From an uncultured Alphaproteobacteria bacterium (GTDB lineage: Bacteria; Pseudomonadota; Alphaproteobacteria; RF32; CAG-239), in the NCBI GenBank assembly GCA_934271715.1, contig CAKQRZ010000001.1, positions 124,001 through 188,000 on the forward strand: a stretch of 64,000 bases of DNA. Reading direction: 5' to 3'. Positions 49,758 through 59,900 of the stretch are shown piece by piece. The translations under genes and the position numbers were made by a program. Below the pieces are notes generated by a model, which was not told the DNA's origin, made no database searches, and saw only the letters and a program-made list of their open reading frames with translations. Each line of letters begins with the position of its first letter. Position 1 is the first letter of the stretch.

Positions 49758-51065
49758 TTAAGAACATTTGCGGCCAATGCATTGATATTCAAATCCCAGA
49801 TTTTGAGCGCTGTGCGCATTAAGCATATTGCGTAAATCCATAATTTTTTTGGTACGCATAAGCTGAGCAATCAGGTTTAAGTCAGCTGCGGCAAATTCCG
49901 GCCACTCGGTCAGAATTACTAAAACATCGGCCTCTTTTACCGCTGAATACATATCATCGGCATATGAGATTTTGCTGCCTAAAATCTGGCAGGCCGTACC
50001 CATGGCTTTCGGGTCATAAGCGGTAATATCGGCCTTGGCCCGCAGAAGCTCGCCGATAATATCCATCGCCGGACTTTGGCGGCAGTCGTCGGTGCCGTTT
50101 TTAAAAGCCAAGCCCCAAACGGCAATTTTTGGCTTTTGGAGATCTTTAACGCTTTTCAGCACGCGCTCAGCCATTTGCTGCTTGCGTTTATTATTGCCTG
50201 CGATTGTTGTTTCTATCAGTTCAATCGGCGTATCTACCAATCGCGCCATATAGGCCATAGCCATAGTGTCTTTAGGAAAGCAGCTGCCGCCAAAACCGAT
50301 TCCGGCATTCAAAAATCGGTTTCCGATACGGTTGTCCAACCCCATTCCCTGCGCCACTTCATTGACATCTGCGCCGGATTTTTCACAAAAATTGGCAATT
50401 TCGTTTATATAATGAATCTTCATTGCCAGAAACGCATTTGAAGCATATTTAATTGTTTCGCTGGAGCGGCGGGAAACAAACAGCATTTTAGTTTTTTCGG
50501 CAAAAGGCTGATACAATTCACGGATAACTTTTTCGGCCTTATCAGAATTTGTTCCGACAATTATGCGGTCGGGATTAAAAAAATCGTGGATGGCAAAACC
50601 TTCTCTCAAAAATTCCGGCAAAGAAATCACATCAAAACGCGCAGTTGGATTTTTACTGCGTATAAGTTGTTCTATGTTGTCGCCGGTGCCGACCGGTACG
50701 GTTGATTTTGTGGCAATAACCGTGTAGTCGGTCAAATATTCGGCCAATTCGGTGGCGGCGGCGTAAATATATTTTAAATCTGCTTCATGCGTTACCGGAT
50801 GCGGCGGCGTGCCGACAGCAATCAGCACCACATCGGCGCCGGTAATGGCTTTTTTCATGGAGGTGGTAAAGCTTAAGCGGCCGTTGGCGGTGTTTTTGGC
50901 AAACAGCTCTGCCAGACCGTCTTCATAAATTGTGAGCTGATCGGCTTTAAGCGCATCTATTTTTTCTTTAATTTTATCCACGCAGACAACCGTATTGCCC
51001 AGCTCAGCCAAGCCAACGCCCGTAGGCAGCCCCACATAACCTGTTCCTATAATACCGATTTTCAT
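49758..51065 (-). CDS. ugd: UDP-glucose 6-dehydrogenase
   Basis: The 435-residue enzyme starts MKIGIIGTGYVGLPTGVGLA with an NAD-binding Rossmann motif and has the catalytic Cys in GIGFGGSCFPKDTMAM, with Lys in YASNAFLAMKIHYINE. The C-terminal domain follows (VWGLAFKNGTDDCRQSPAMD). It oxidises UDP-glucose twice to UDP-glucuronate, a precursor for surface polysaccharides, so it may supply the glycan operon at 1.4-6.7 kb. ATG 51065 is preferred over 51188 because it begins the Rossmann fold and has AAAGGGTG upstream. Confidence 0.93.
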   Translation of the reverse strand: MKIGIIGTGYVGLPTGVGLAELGNTVVCVDKIKEKIDALKADQLTIYEDGLAELFAKNTANGRLSFTTSMKKAITGADVVLIAVGTPPHPVTHEADLKYIYAAATELAEYLTDYTVIATKSTVPVGTGDNIEQLIRSKNPTARFDVISLPEFLREGFAIHDFFNPDRIIVGTNSDKAEKVIRELYQPFAEKTKMLFVSRRSSETIKYASNAFLAMKIHYINEIANFCEKSGADVNEVAQGMGLDNRIGNRFLNAGIGFGGSCFPKDTMAMAYMARLVDTPIELIETTIAGNNKRKQQMAERVLKSVKDLQKPKIAVWGLAFKNGTDDCRQSPAMDIIGELLRAKADITAYDPKAMGTACQILGSKISYADDMYSAVKEADVLVILTEWPEFAAADLNLIAQLMRTKKIMDLRNMLNAHSAQNLGFEYQCIGRKCS

Positions 51066-51144
51066 AACAGCACCCTTTCTTTTTTTGTGATTATCAGACT
51101 TTCGGTAGGGCTTTGCAAGCATTATTAGCGGTTTATACATAACA

Positions 51145-51172
51145 AAAAAGAGGCCGTTTCCTGCCTCTTTTT
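51145..51172. terminator. Terminator between ldh and ugd
   Basis: AAAAAGAGGC (51145-51154) pairs with GCCTCTTTTT (51163-51172). It lies just after the ldh stop on the minus strand. Confidence 0.85.
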
Positions 51173-51191
51173 CTAAACAAAGCACCAAAGC

Positions 51192-52139
51192 TTATTTATC
51201 TGCGACCATAGCCAAAGCTTTGTCGGTATATTCTTTCATGATTTCGGCGCTGGATTTTAATTTTGCGCGTTCATCGTCAGAAAGTTTTGGAGATATAACG
51301 TGGAAAATTCCTTTTTTGTTGATAACCGTAGGCAATGACAAGCTTACGCCTTTAACGCCTTCAATGTCGTCATGATGAGAAGACACAGTCAAAATAGCGT
51401 ATTCGTTATTGTTGATAGCGCGGCAAATTTGTGTCAATGCGCCGGCAATACCATAGAATGTAGCGCCTTTGCCTTCAATAATTTTATAGGCAGCGTTAAC
51501 AACACCGTCTTTGATTTCGGCTTTTTTAGCATCGTCCAAAACTTTGTTTACGCTGGCGGCGTATTCGTCCAAAGACAAAGTTCCGGCTTCGGCGTTAGAC
51601 CAAATCAAAACCTCGCTGTCGCCGTGTTCTCCGATAACGTCGGCATGTACGGATTTTGTTGAAACGCCCAAGTAAAAGGCCAGCAATGTTCTGAAACGAG
51701 AAGTATCCAAAACCGTGCCGCTGCCGATAACGCGTTCTTTAGGGAAACCAGAAAGTTTGCGGGCAACTTCGGTCATAATGTCGGCAGGGTTGGCTGTGAT
51801 TAACAAAATTGAATCCGGAGCATATTTGGCAACCTGCGGAATAATGCTTTCAAAAATTTTAACGTTGCGTCCCAAAAGGTCAATACGGGTTTCACCCGGT
51901 TTTTGGTTTGCGCCGGCGGTAACGATAACAATTTCGCAGCCGTCCAAATCTTCATAAGTTCCGGCTTTGATTTTTCCGGCATGACCGAACGGAGCAGCGT
52001 GAGCAATATCCATAGCTTCGGCTTGAGCTTTTTTTTCATTCATATCAATCAATACAACTTTGTGTGCAACGCCTGTCATCATCAATGAAAATGCCGCAGC
52101 ACTTCCAACAGAACCGGCACCGATAATACCAACTTTCAT
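51192..52139 (-). CDS. ldh: L-lactate dehydrogenase
   Basis: The 315-residue protein starts MKVGIIGAGSVGSAAAFSLM and has the active-site loop AGANQKPGETRIDLL, in which the residue before Lys is Gln, the lactate-dehydrogenase choice where malate dehydrogenase has Arg. ITANPADIMT and DVIGEHGDSEVLIWS with the catalytic His are present. It reduces pyruvate to lactate with NADH, pointing to fermentative metabolism alongside the FucO-like dehydrogenase. Gln alone does not prove specificity. GGAGAG precedes ATG 52139; an earlier in-frame ATG at 52169 is less likely. Confidence 0.9.
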   Translation of the reverse strand: MKVGIIGAGSVGSAAAFSLMMTGVAHKVVLIDMNEKKAQAEAMDIAHAAPFGHAGKIKAGTYEDLDGCEIVIVTAGANQKPGETRIDLLGRNVKIFESIIPQVAKYAPDSILLITANPADIMTEVARKLSGFPKERVIGSGTVLDTSRFRTLLAFYLGVSTKSVHADVIGEHGDSEVLIWSNAEAGTLSLDEYAASVNKVLDDAKKAEIKDGVVNAAYKIIEGKGATFYGIAGALTQICRAINNNEYAILTVSSHHDDIEGVKGVSLSLPTVINKKGIFHVISPKLSDDERAKLKSSAEIMKEYTDKALAMVADK

Positions 52140-52293
52140 GTTTTCTCTCCAATTTAAAAATATGTTCAAAAATTCATTTACTTATATAGATATCTTTGTA
52201 GCCAAATTGCAATACCTTTTTTCAATTTTTTACAATTTTTTTTCTATAAAAAACAGGGTTGACAGTTTGAGCGAAAGTTTATATAGAAAAATT

Positions 52294-52791
52294 ATGAAAA
52301 ATATAGAGAAAATGATTAAAACTAATGCGATGCGGATTGTGGAAACTGCCAAAATTCCGTATAAGGTGCATGAATATGAAGTGACTGACGGCGTTGACGC
52401 TAAAAGCGTGGCGCAATATTTGCAAAAGCCTGAAGAACAGGTGTTTAAAACTTTGGTGACGCAGGCGCCGACCGATCAGCATGGTTTTGAGTATTTTGTT
52501 TTTGTTATTCCGGCAAACGCCGAACTCAGCGTCAAAAAAGCCGCTCATGCCACCGGTGTAAAAAATTTGGAAATGCTGCCGCTGAAAAAACTTTTGCCGC
52601 TGACCGGCTATGTACACGGCGGATGCTCTCCGATTGGTATGAAAAAACAATTTCCGGTTTTTATTGATGAAACGGCGATTTTGTTTGACACATTTTGCCT
52701 TTCTGGCGGAAAAATAGGCGTGACTTTGGAGCTGAATGCCGAAGTTTTGTCCGCGGCAATCGGAGCAAAATTTGCAGATTTAACGCTGTAA
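52294..52791 (+). CDS. ybaK: YbaK/EbsC-type aminoacyl-tRNA deacylase
   Basis: The 165-residue protein has the YbaK domain: VAQYLQKPEEQVFKTLVTQA with the conserved Lys, a late ELSVKKAA segment, and HGGCSPIGMKKQFPVFIDET. These enzymes hydrolyse Cys-tRNA(Pro) formed by prolyl-tRNA synthetase. The start could be ATG 52294 or 52312 (MIKTNAMRIVE, closest to the family start); neither has a strong Shine-Dalgarno sequence. It may share a transcript with the next three genes, which follow at short gaps. Confidence 0.85.
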   Translation: MKNIEKMIKTNAMRIVETAKIPYKVHEYEVTDGVDAKSVAQYLQKPEEQVFKTLVTQAPTDQHGFEYFVFVIPANAELSVKKAAHATGVKNLEMLPLKKLLPLTGYVHGGCSPIGMKKQFPVFIDETAILFDTFCLSGGKIGVTLELNAEVLSAAIGAKFADLTL

Positions 52792-52807
52792 TTTAAGGAG
52801 TAAGAAG

Positions 52808-53242
52808 ATGAAATATTTACTGATAGCTTGTTTATTGCTGTCGCTGTCGGCGCAGGCATTTTGTTTGGGTGAAGTAAGCAATCAGCGTACCAATAGTTTG
52901 GGAGATACTGAATACCGCGATAACAGCGGGCAGTTACTGGGGACTTCTCGGCAAAACGGATTGGGAGAAACTGAATATCGTGACAATAGCGGACGCTTGG
53001 TTGGCACTTCACGAGAAAACAGTTTAGGCGAAACAGAATATCGCAACAGTAGCGGTATGCTGACAGGAACTTCGCGGCAGAATAGTCTGGGTGACACAGA
53101 ATATCGCAATGATAGCGGTATGCTGGTGGGAACTTCGCATGAAAATAGTTTGGGAGATACAGAGTATCGTGATAACAGCGGACAGCTGAAAAGAACATCT
53201 CGCCAAAACGGTTTGGGCGAAACAATTTATTATAACTACTAG
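52808..53242 (+). CDS. Exported tandem-repeat protein (21-residue repeats)
   Basis: The 144-residue product has a signal peptide (LLIACLLLSLSAQAFC) and five full tandem repeats of 21 residues of the form LGDTEYRDNSGQLLGTSRQN plus G, with a partial sixth ending in YYNY. Each unit is 63 bases. Units vary mainly at D/E, N/S and the last residues. The repeats resemble short beta-hairpin motifs such as YD/RHS-like or MORN-like elements, but I do not assign a family. Copy number could vary by recombination. TAAGGAG precedes the ATG. Confidence 0.7.
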   Translation: MKYLLIACLLLSLSAQAFCLGEVSNQRTNSLGDTEYRDNSGQLLGTSRQNGLGETEYRDNSGRLVGTSRENSLGETEYRNSSGMLTGTSRQNSLGDTEYRNDSGMLVGTSHENSLGDTEYRDNSGQLKRTSRQNGLGETIYYNY

Positions 53243-53253
53243 GAGAATTTTTG

Positions 53254-53721
53254 ATGAACGAAATTTTACGTTTGGCTATGGAACAGGCGCGCAAAACGAT
53301 GAATGAAAATATCGGCGGTCCGTTCGGCGCGGCTGTGATTGCCGAAAACGGCGATATTTTGGCTGTGACTTCAAACTCTGTTTTGCGTGACAACGACCCG
53401 ACAGCGCACGCCGAAGTCAACGCTATCCGCGCCGCTTGCAAAAAGGCTGGCAGTTATGATTTAAGCGGCTGTGTTTTATATACCACAGCTTATCCTTGTC
53501 CAATGTGTCTGTCGGCCATTATTTGGGCAAATATCAAAAAAGTATATTTCGGATGCCGTCCCGAAGACGCTGAACATATCGGCTTTAGAGATGACTTTAT
53601 GTATCGTTTTATAGAAGCTGAATGCCGCGACAAATCGGTGCTGGATATGGCGGAATTGGATAGGGCTGATTGCTTGAAGCTGTTTGAAGAATATCAGCAA
53701 AAAGCCAAGACTATTTATTAG
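53254..53721 (+). CDS. guaD: Guanine deaminase (CDA fold)
   Basis: The 155-residue protein has the zinc deaminase motifs THAEVNAIR (His/Glu: here DPTAHAEVNAIRAA) and YPCPMCLSAI (Cys pair), and resembles the Bacillus GuaD family in size and in the C-terminal tail (DMAELDRADCLKLFEEYQ). It converts guanine to xanthine. tRNA-adenosine deaminase is the main alternative but usually differs in the C-terminus. AGGAG precedes ATG 53254; the TTG at 53251 is not needed. Confidence 0.8.
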   Translation: MNEILRLAMEQARKTMNENIGGPFGAAVIAENGDILAVTSNSVLRDNDPTAHAEVNAIRAACKKAGSYDLSGCVLYTTAYPCPMCLSAIIWANIKKVYFGCRPEDAEHIGFRDDFMYRFIEAECRDKSVLDMAELDRADCLKLFEEYQQKAKTIY

Positions 53722-53772
53722 TTTTCAGCGGTGCGGCGGCAAATAAAAATTTTAATTTGCCAAAATTTTTGC

Positions 53773-53800
53773 TTGTTATTTTGTACAAAATTGATATAAT
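53773..53800 (+). promoter_or_regulatory. Sigma-70-type promoter
   Basis: TTGTTA (53773-53778) and a consensus TATAAT (53795-53800) are 16 bases apart, ahead of the YwqK-like gene at 53832, which also has AGGAGG. Confidence 0.75.
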
Positions 53801-53831
53801 AGACTAAAATAGTTAGTTATAGGAGGCAAAA

Positions 53832-54608
53832 ATGACCACCTCGGCTGCATTAAAGCAAAAAAATATCACAAAACTCCATTTAGATAGAAGTTTTGGACTT
53901 AAGGTTCGTTTTAATACTGTTTATATAGAGCTTGACGAGGCTCTGGCTAAAATCCGCACGCCGGAAATTAAGCTGCAGCCGGTTGCTAAGCCTCTGCCCA
54001 AACCAAAGCTTAATATGTTTGACCGCTATCTTAAATCTTGCAACAATGACGGACACAGACTGCAGGAAAGCTATTATGATTCGGCTAAAACACAGCTGAT
54101 GAGCCGTCGGGTGGTGGATAAAAACGGACGCAGCGACGGTCCGTCCCTGCATTATTCGGAAGACGGAAAATCCGTTACTTTCGGCTGGTACCGCAAAGGC
54201 AAACCACATGGAAAATGGGTTAAAAAAAGCGAAAACGGAATAATTTCCAGCTTTGAGGCAATTTATAATAAAAAAGGCGAAAAAATAGCGCCCGATACTT
54301 CGGTTTATGACGGAAAACTGAATAAATTTTGGTATAATTCCAAAACCGATGCCATGAAAACTATTATGGCAAACGGCAAGCCGGCTGAAACTTATAAGCA
54401 AGAAATGCAGTCGCATATTGCAAAAATGCAGGAAGCAGGCAAATCCGGCGTGGTTAAAGTAGATGAAAAATTGGCGGAATTGCGGGCAAAAATTCATCCT
54501 TTGGCGGAAAAACAGGCAGAGAATACAGCGGCGGAAACACAAAAAACACAGCCGAAAGTAATGTATAACGCCTTAAAACTGAAAAATAAGAATCTGCCGG
54601 AAAAATAA
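53832..54608 (+). CDS. Cytoplasmic protein with YwqK-like repeats
   Basis: The 258-residue protein has no signal peptide. Its centre has a short series of MORN/YwqK-like units (YYDSAKTQLMSRRVVDKNGR, HYSEDGKSVTFGWYRKGKPHGKW), and the C-terminal third is a charged helical tail (QEMQSHIAKMQEAGKSG, VDEKLAELRAKIHPLAEK). It recalls the much larger repeat protein at 27437-29593. It has its own promoter and ends 3 bases from the convergent pbpC stop. Function is unknown. Confidence 0.65.
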   Translation: MTTSAALKQKNITKLHLDRSFGLKVRFNTVYIELDEALAKIRTPEIKLQPVAKPLPKPKLNMFDRYLKSCNNDGHRLQESYYDSAKTQLMSRRVVDKNGRSDGPSLHYSEDGKSVTFGWYRKGKPHGKWVKKSENGIISSFEAIYNKKGEKIAPDTSVYDGKLNKFWYNSKTDAMKTIMANGKPAETYKQEMQSHIAKMQEAGKSGVVKVDEKLAELRAKIHPLAEKQAENTAAETQKTQPKVMYNALKLKNKNLPEK

Positions 54609-54611
54609 AAT

Positions 54612-56939
54612 TCACCGCGGCTGTTCGGCAGCCGTAAGAATGGAAACGGTAATTTCATTTTGCCGTCCTAAGTTGTCTACGGCTTTGATTTTTACGGTGC
54701 CGAACGGCGGCTCTGCTTCTAAAACTTCGCCAACCCGGCTTTGACCGACCAAACCGTCATTGATAAACCAATAAATTTTATCGGCGTCGGCATCTGAAGC
54801 GGCTTGCAGGGCAATAGTTTTTTGCCGCTGATTTATGATTATTTTGCTGTTGTTTATCGGAAAGATGATTTTCGGCGGCTGTCCTTGTTTAAAATCTTCA
54901 ACCTTATCGCAGTCTTTTAAAAAAGCTGGCGGACGCTTAAAGCTGATTCCGGCCTTGCGGAAAGCGTTTTGAACATCGGACGGCCAAAAGTTGTAGCTTT
55001 TCAGCTCTGTTGCCGGAGGAGTGTGGCGGCAAGCGCGCAGGCCGCTGGCTTTGTCTATGGGAATAAGGCGGGCAATGCCGGAATTTTTTATATGCGTAAC
55101 TTGCGGAATAAAATAGGTTTCAGCCGTTTTAGGGCAAAAATCGGTGGCTAAATCTCCGGTGCTGCGGCAAATTTTGACTTTAGCAAGGTTTAAGTTTGGC
55201 GGCGGCAGCAGCGGAGAGTTTTGCCGGCTGCTGATTTGCTCGGCAATGCGGAAAAAAAGCGGCGCGGCCAAATCTTTTCCCACAAAAGCCGGGTTCGGCG
55301 TACCGTCAAAATTGCCGAGCCAAATTACTAAAACATAATCGCCGAAAATTCCCGCCGTCCACGCGTCTTTATAGCTGTAGGACGTTCCGGTTTTCCAGGC
55401 TGCAGTAAATGAGTGCCGGCGGGAAGCATACGGAATCCGGGGATTGCCGGCAAACTCGCGGTTTAGCATATATCTTGTTAAAAAAGCGGCTTCGGGAGCT
55501 ATCAGCTGTTTTGCTGGAAGCGTATCTTCGGTTGTAAAACGCAGAGGAGAAAATCTGCCGTTGTTGGCAAGCATGGCATACATAGCGGCAAGATTCACCA
55601 TAGAAACTTCTACACCGCCCAAGGCCATGGCTAAGCCGTAATAATCCGCCGGTTTGCTTAATTTGACGCCGCAGTTTTTCAGCAGATTATAAAAATTTTG
55701 TTCGCCGATTTGCTCCAGCAGCGTAACCGCCGGAATGTTGCGGCTCAGGGCTAAAGCTTGGGTTGCGTCCAAAATTCCATAGTAGCTGCGGTCAAAATTT
55801 TCCGGCTCATAAAAGCCGTAGCGGCTCGGCACGTCTTTAAGCATGCTCAGCGGGTGGATTAAGCCGTTTTGCAAGGCGAGGGCGTAAATAAATGGTTTGA
55901 GCGCCGATCCCGGAGAACGCCGCGCCGTGATACCGTCTACCTGACCGAGGATGGCAGCGTTATAAAAATCTGCCGAGCCGGCATAGGCTAAAACCGACAT
56001 GTCGCGGCTGTCTGCCAGCAAAGCCGCCGCATTATAAACGCCTTGTCCGCTGTGTTCTGCGGTATACTTCTGCAAAATTTCCGTGATTTTGGTTTGCAGA
56101 GGCAAATCCAGCGCGGTTTTTTGCCCCTTAGGGCTGCGGCTGAAAATCCGGCGGGTGAAATGCGGGGCAAAATCCGGCAGATAGACAGACGAATCCAGCG
56201 GCAAATCTAAATAATCATTCTGCGGATGCCGGTATTTTTGGCGCCAGATGTTTTTTAAGCGGCCAGCCGCCAGCCGGTTGCTTTTGCGGTTTTGCGCGGT
56301 TAAAAGGTTTCGTTTTGCCGGATTTTGCGGAATGACGGTTAAAGCTAAAATCTGCGGCAGGTTCAGCTGATTTACCGGCTGCTTAAAATAAATGAGCGAG
56401 GCGGCGCCTATGCCCTCAATGTTTCCGCCATAAGGAGCAACGTTGAAATAAGCTTCTAATATTTGCTCTTTGCTGTAAAAAAGCTCTATTTGCAGGGCGC
56501 GCAGGATTTGCTCGGCTTTACCCAAAAAAGAAGCGGAGTTAATCTGATAAACAATGCGGGCGAGCTGCATGGTAACGGTGGAGCCGCCTTGCCGCCGTTT
56601 GCCGCTGCCTAAAGAAAGAACAGCCCGCGCCAATCCAGAGGGGCTGACGCCGAAATGGCGGTAAAATCCGCGGTCTTCATACAGCAAAAGAGCCTGTTTA
56701 GCCTCATTCGGAATATCCTGCAGCGGAGTAAAAAGCCGATATTTATCATCCAGACTGAGCGAAAGCTTAAGCAGGCTGCCGCTGCGGTCATAAACTGCGC
56801 CGGAAAAACTGTAGCGGTTATATAAATCCGGCTTGGGCAGCAGCAAAATCAGCAGCGCAAAGCCCAAAAGTCCAAGGCAGAACCAAGCGGCTTTACGGTG
56901 TTTCAGCTTTTGCAGCAGCCGATAAATCTTAGTCGCCAA
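54612..56939 (-). CDS. pbpC: Penicillin-binding protein 1C
   Basis: The 775-residue protein has an N-terminal membrane helix, a GT51 domain (LLLYEDRGFYRHFGVSPSG, GGSTVTMQLAR), a transpeptidase domain with SALK (RSPGSALKPFIYALAL), SRN and KTGTS motifs, and a C-terminal BiPBP_C domain. PBP1C is typically paired with an alpha-2-macroglobulin-like protein, here encoded upstream with an 11-base overlap, and the pair is thought to protect and repair the periplasm after host protease attack. The coupling suggests a stoichiometric complex. Confidence 0.93.
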   Translation of the reverse strand: MATKIYRLLQKLKHRKAAWFCLGLLGFALLILLLPKPDLYNRYSFSGAVYDRSGSLLKLSLSLDDKYRLFTPLQDIPNEAKQALLLYEDRGFYRHFGVSPSGLARAVLSLGSGKRRQGGSTVTMQLARIVYQINSASFLGKAEQILRALQIELFYSKEQILEAYFNVAPYGGNIEGIGAASLIYFKQPVNQLNLPQILALTVIPQNPAKRNLLTAQNRKSNRLAAGRLKNIWRQKYRHPQNDYLDLPLDSSVYLPDFAPHFTRRIFSRSPKGQKTALDLPLQTKITEILQKYTAEHSGQGVYNAAALLADSRDMSVLAYAGSADFYNAAILGQVDGITARRSPGSALKPFIYALALQNGLIHPLSMLKDVPSRYGFYEPENFDRSYYGILDATQALALSRNIPAVTLLEQIGEQNFYNLLKNCGVKLSKPADYYGLAMALGGVEVSMVNLAAMYAMLANNGRFSPLRFTTEDTLPAKQLIAPEAAFLTRYMLNREFAGNPRIPYASRRHSFTAAWKTGTSYSYKDAWTAGIFGDYVLVIWLGNFDGTPNPAFVGKDLAAPLFFRIAEQISSRQNSPLLPPPNLNLAKVKICRSTGDLATDFCPKTAETYFIPQVTHIKNSGIARLIPIDKASGLRACRHTPPATELKSYNFWPSDVQNAFRKAGISFKRPPAFLKDCDKVEDFKQGQPPKIIFPINNSKIIINQRQKTIALQAASDADADKIYWFINDGLVGQSRVGEVLEAEPPFGTVKIKAVDNLGRQNEITVSILTAAEQPR

Positions 56940-59900
56940 CCGTTATCTTCCTTAAATCTGAATTGGCTTGCAACAGCGGCTGATACATGGCGCCGGCATA
57001 AACCGGAGGCAGGGCAAAAGTTCCCTCCGCCACAACTTTTACCTGATAGCTGAAGCTTTTTTCATAAACAAAAGCGGCGGCATAGACATTTATGCGGTCT
57101 TCGCGGATTTCTGAAGCGTCAACGCCGCTTTCGGTTTTAAGCGAGCCGGCAACAACCTCAAAACAGCCGGAAAGCAAGTCGGTCAGCGCCACATCGTAAA
57201 CCGGTTCTTTGCCTAAGCTGCTGTAAACAACTTTTACATTCAGAATATCGCCGAGCTTAGCTTTAGTAACCGGCTGCCCGTTTTTATCGGTAACCGATTT
57301 GCTGACGGAAATCCCTTTGGCGGCGGCTTTTATCTGTGCCGATTTTACAAAGCCCTGCTGGGTGTTGGCATAATAAAACGGCTGCAGCGCGCTCACGCTT
57401 AGGCCTTTGGTCTGCGGCAGATAGTCAACAGTCGGGAACGGCGTGTAAACCGGTGCAAACTGTGAAAATTTAATTTCTTTATCGGCAGTTTGACTGTTAA
57501 AAGCATTAAGCGCCAATACCGACCAACCGGCGGAATAGGTGGTGAAGTTGCCGCCGGCTAAAGGCTTAAGCAAAGTTTCCAGACTTGCTTTATCTAAAGT
57601 TTTCAGCTTTTCCGGAAAATGCTTAGCCAGCAGATAAATGTTGACAGCGTTTTCGGTGCCGTCGCCGCGGTCTTTATAGAGTCCGGCCAGACTGTCCGCC
57701 CGTTTTTCATCCTGCAGCATTTTGTAGCTTGCCGCTAAAAACTCAGCGCCCAAGCCGGTGCGCCAATCTTTGGCATAGTTTGCTTTGTAAAATTCTTCAA
57801 GATTAAGCAGATAGTTGGTAGTGACTTTGCCGTTTAAGGTCAGAATGTAGGCAGCGTAGGCCGGATTATAGTCATATTCATCCGCAGGCTGGCGGGCGGC
57901 AACGGTTTCGCAATAGCCTAAGGCTAAATCCAAAAGCCCGTTCGGCACGTTAAAGCCATGCTGTTTCGCCGTTACCAAAAAGTGGGTTGCATACAAAGTA
58001 TCGCGCGGGTTGATATCCAAAGTCCAGTTGCTCCAAGCGGTAAAGCCTCCGCCTAAAACCTGACGCTCGCGCAAAATGCGGACGGCATCGTCAAATAAAG
58101 CATAAATATCCAAGCCCTTTACCAGCTTCGGAGATTTAAAGAACAGCTCTGTTGCCGGAAAGACTTTGCTGATGGTTTGCTCGGTGCAGTAATGCGGGTA
58201 TTTATTGAGATATTTGAGCAGACCCTGCGCCAAAACCAACGGAGAAGACGAGGCTGAAAGCTGCTGGGTGCGGTATTCGGCATATAAATCTTCCGTATCT
58301 TCCACGGTATATGACGATTTGGCCAAGCCAAAATTAAATTTGCTGCTGTACGGCACGGCAGGGCGGATGCTTAAGGTATAGGGCATAACGGCCTTTTTGC
58401 TGCTGTCGCTTAGGGCCTGCGCCTTAAAAGTAATTTGCTGCGAGCCAAGCTTTTCTTTGGCTTTAAATCTGAATTTAAGAAACGCTTCGCCGTTTTCATT
58501 GACGGAAACCGTCTGCGAGTTGTCGCCGATAAGCTCCAAGCCGTCAGAAGTTGTGGCTGAAACCCGGATAGGGTAATTTTCGCCGGAATTTTCTACTAAA
58601 TTGCCAAGGCTTAAGCCCATGACAAATTCATCATTCGGCGCCGCGTTATAAGGACCGGATGGAGTTAGTGCGAAATCGCCGCGGACCAGTACGTTTTGCT
58701 CGGTGCTGCCGAAGCGTTTAAGCGATACGGCTTCGGCCATTATCTTTATGCTGCCGTTAAAAGTTTCCGGAACTTTATAGGTATAGCTGCCGCCGTTTTC
58801 AGCGCTTGGCAGAATACCGCTCCAGAAAGCAACCGGCTTGTCGGTTTTGCGGGCAAACGGATTTAAATTGCGGTCAAGCGCCGTTTCTTCTTCTCCGCCG
58901 TCGCCGCCGCTGGAGCTGAGATTTTTCAAAAAGCGGATATCCGGCATAATTAAATCCATAATTTGCTCGGTAACCACCCGCAGAGCGCGTTTGGCAAGGA
59001 AAATATCCAGCAGTTTCGGCATTTTGTAGCGGGCAACCTGCAATATTCCCTCATTTACGCCGTATACAACAATTTGCGCCGGTTCGGAGGTTTTGTAATT
59101 TATAACCAAATCTTCTCCCGGTTTTACGGTATGCGGAGCGTCTAAAGATATATTCAGGCGGCGGTTTTCTTTGTTTATATTAAACGGAACAGCGGCGTAG
59201 CTGAGCGGAGAAGTGTAAATTTCCGGCGACTGCAGCGAGCGGAAAACGGCAATATTCAGATAGGCGTTGCCCTCCGGTCCGCTTGGCATAACAATGCTTT
59301 GGCTAAAAGCAGAGGTGTCTGTTTTGAACCATTTATAAGCATAAACTTTGTCGCGTTCTATAGTGATTAAGCCATAGCCGCTGTAAGGAGCCGATATCTG
59401 CATTTCTATATTTTCGTCGGCTGCGTATTCGGTTTTGTTCAGCTTAACGCTGAGCGAGGCGTTTTTGTCGGCAGACTGCAGCAAATTAGTCGCTCCGGCA
59501 ACATTAAATTCTATTTTGGCCAGAACCTGATTTTCGGCATTAAGCACTTTTAGAATGTATTCTCCGGCTTTAGCAGTCGGCAAGGTTTCTTCGGTTCCGG
59601 CTTCAGAAATAGCAAACGGCCGGTGCTGTAAAATATTCTCTTTGGCAACCATCTGATATTTATAGGTGCCGTTTTTCTGCTCGCTTAAAGAAGAAATATA
59701 TTCTTTTTTAGCCAGCTGCAAGGTTAGGTTATCCAAGCTTTGCGGCTGCAGATTATTGTTTATGGCAATAAAGCTTATTTTATGTTCCGAATCTTTATGC
59801 AGATAGCCTAACTTGCCGTCAGCTTTCCAGCCGACTAAATATTTTGCCGGAGAAACCAGCGTGTTCAGGCTGGTGCCGACTCCGCGGGCGCTGCCTGCCT

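Noticed and set aside
52808..53242. Regularly spaced repeats suggesting a CRISPR array
   Set aside because: The repeats are contiguous 63-bp coding units in one reading frame with no spacers, inside a gene with a signal peptide.
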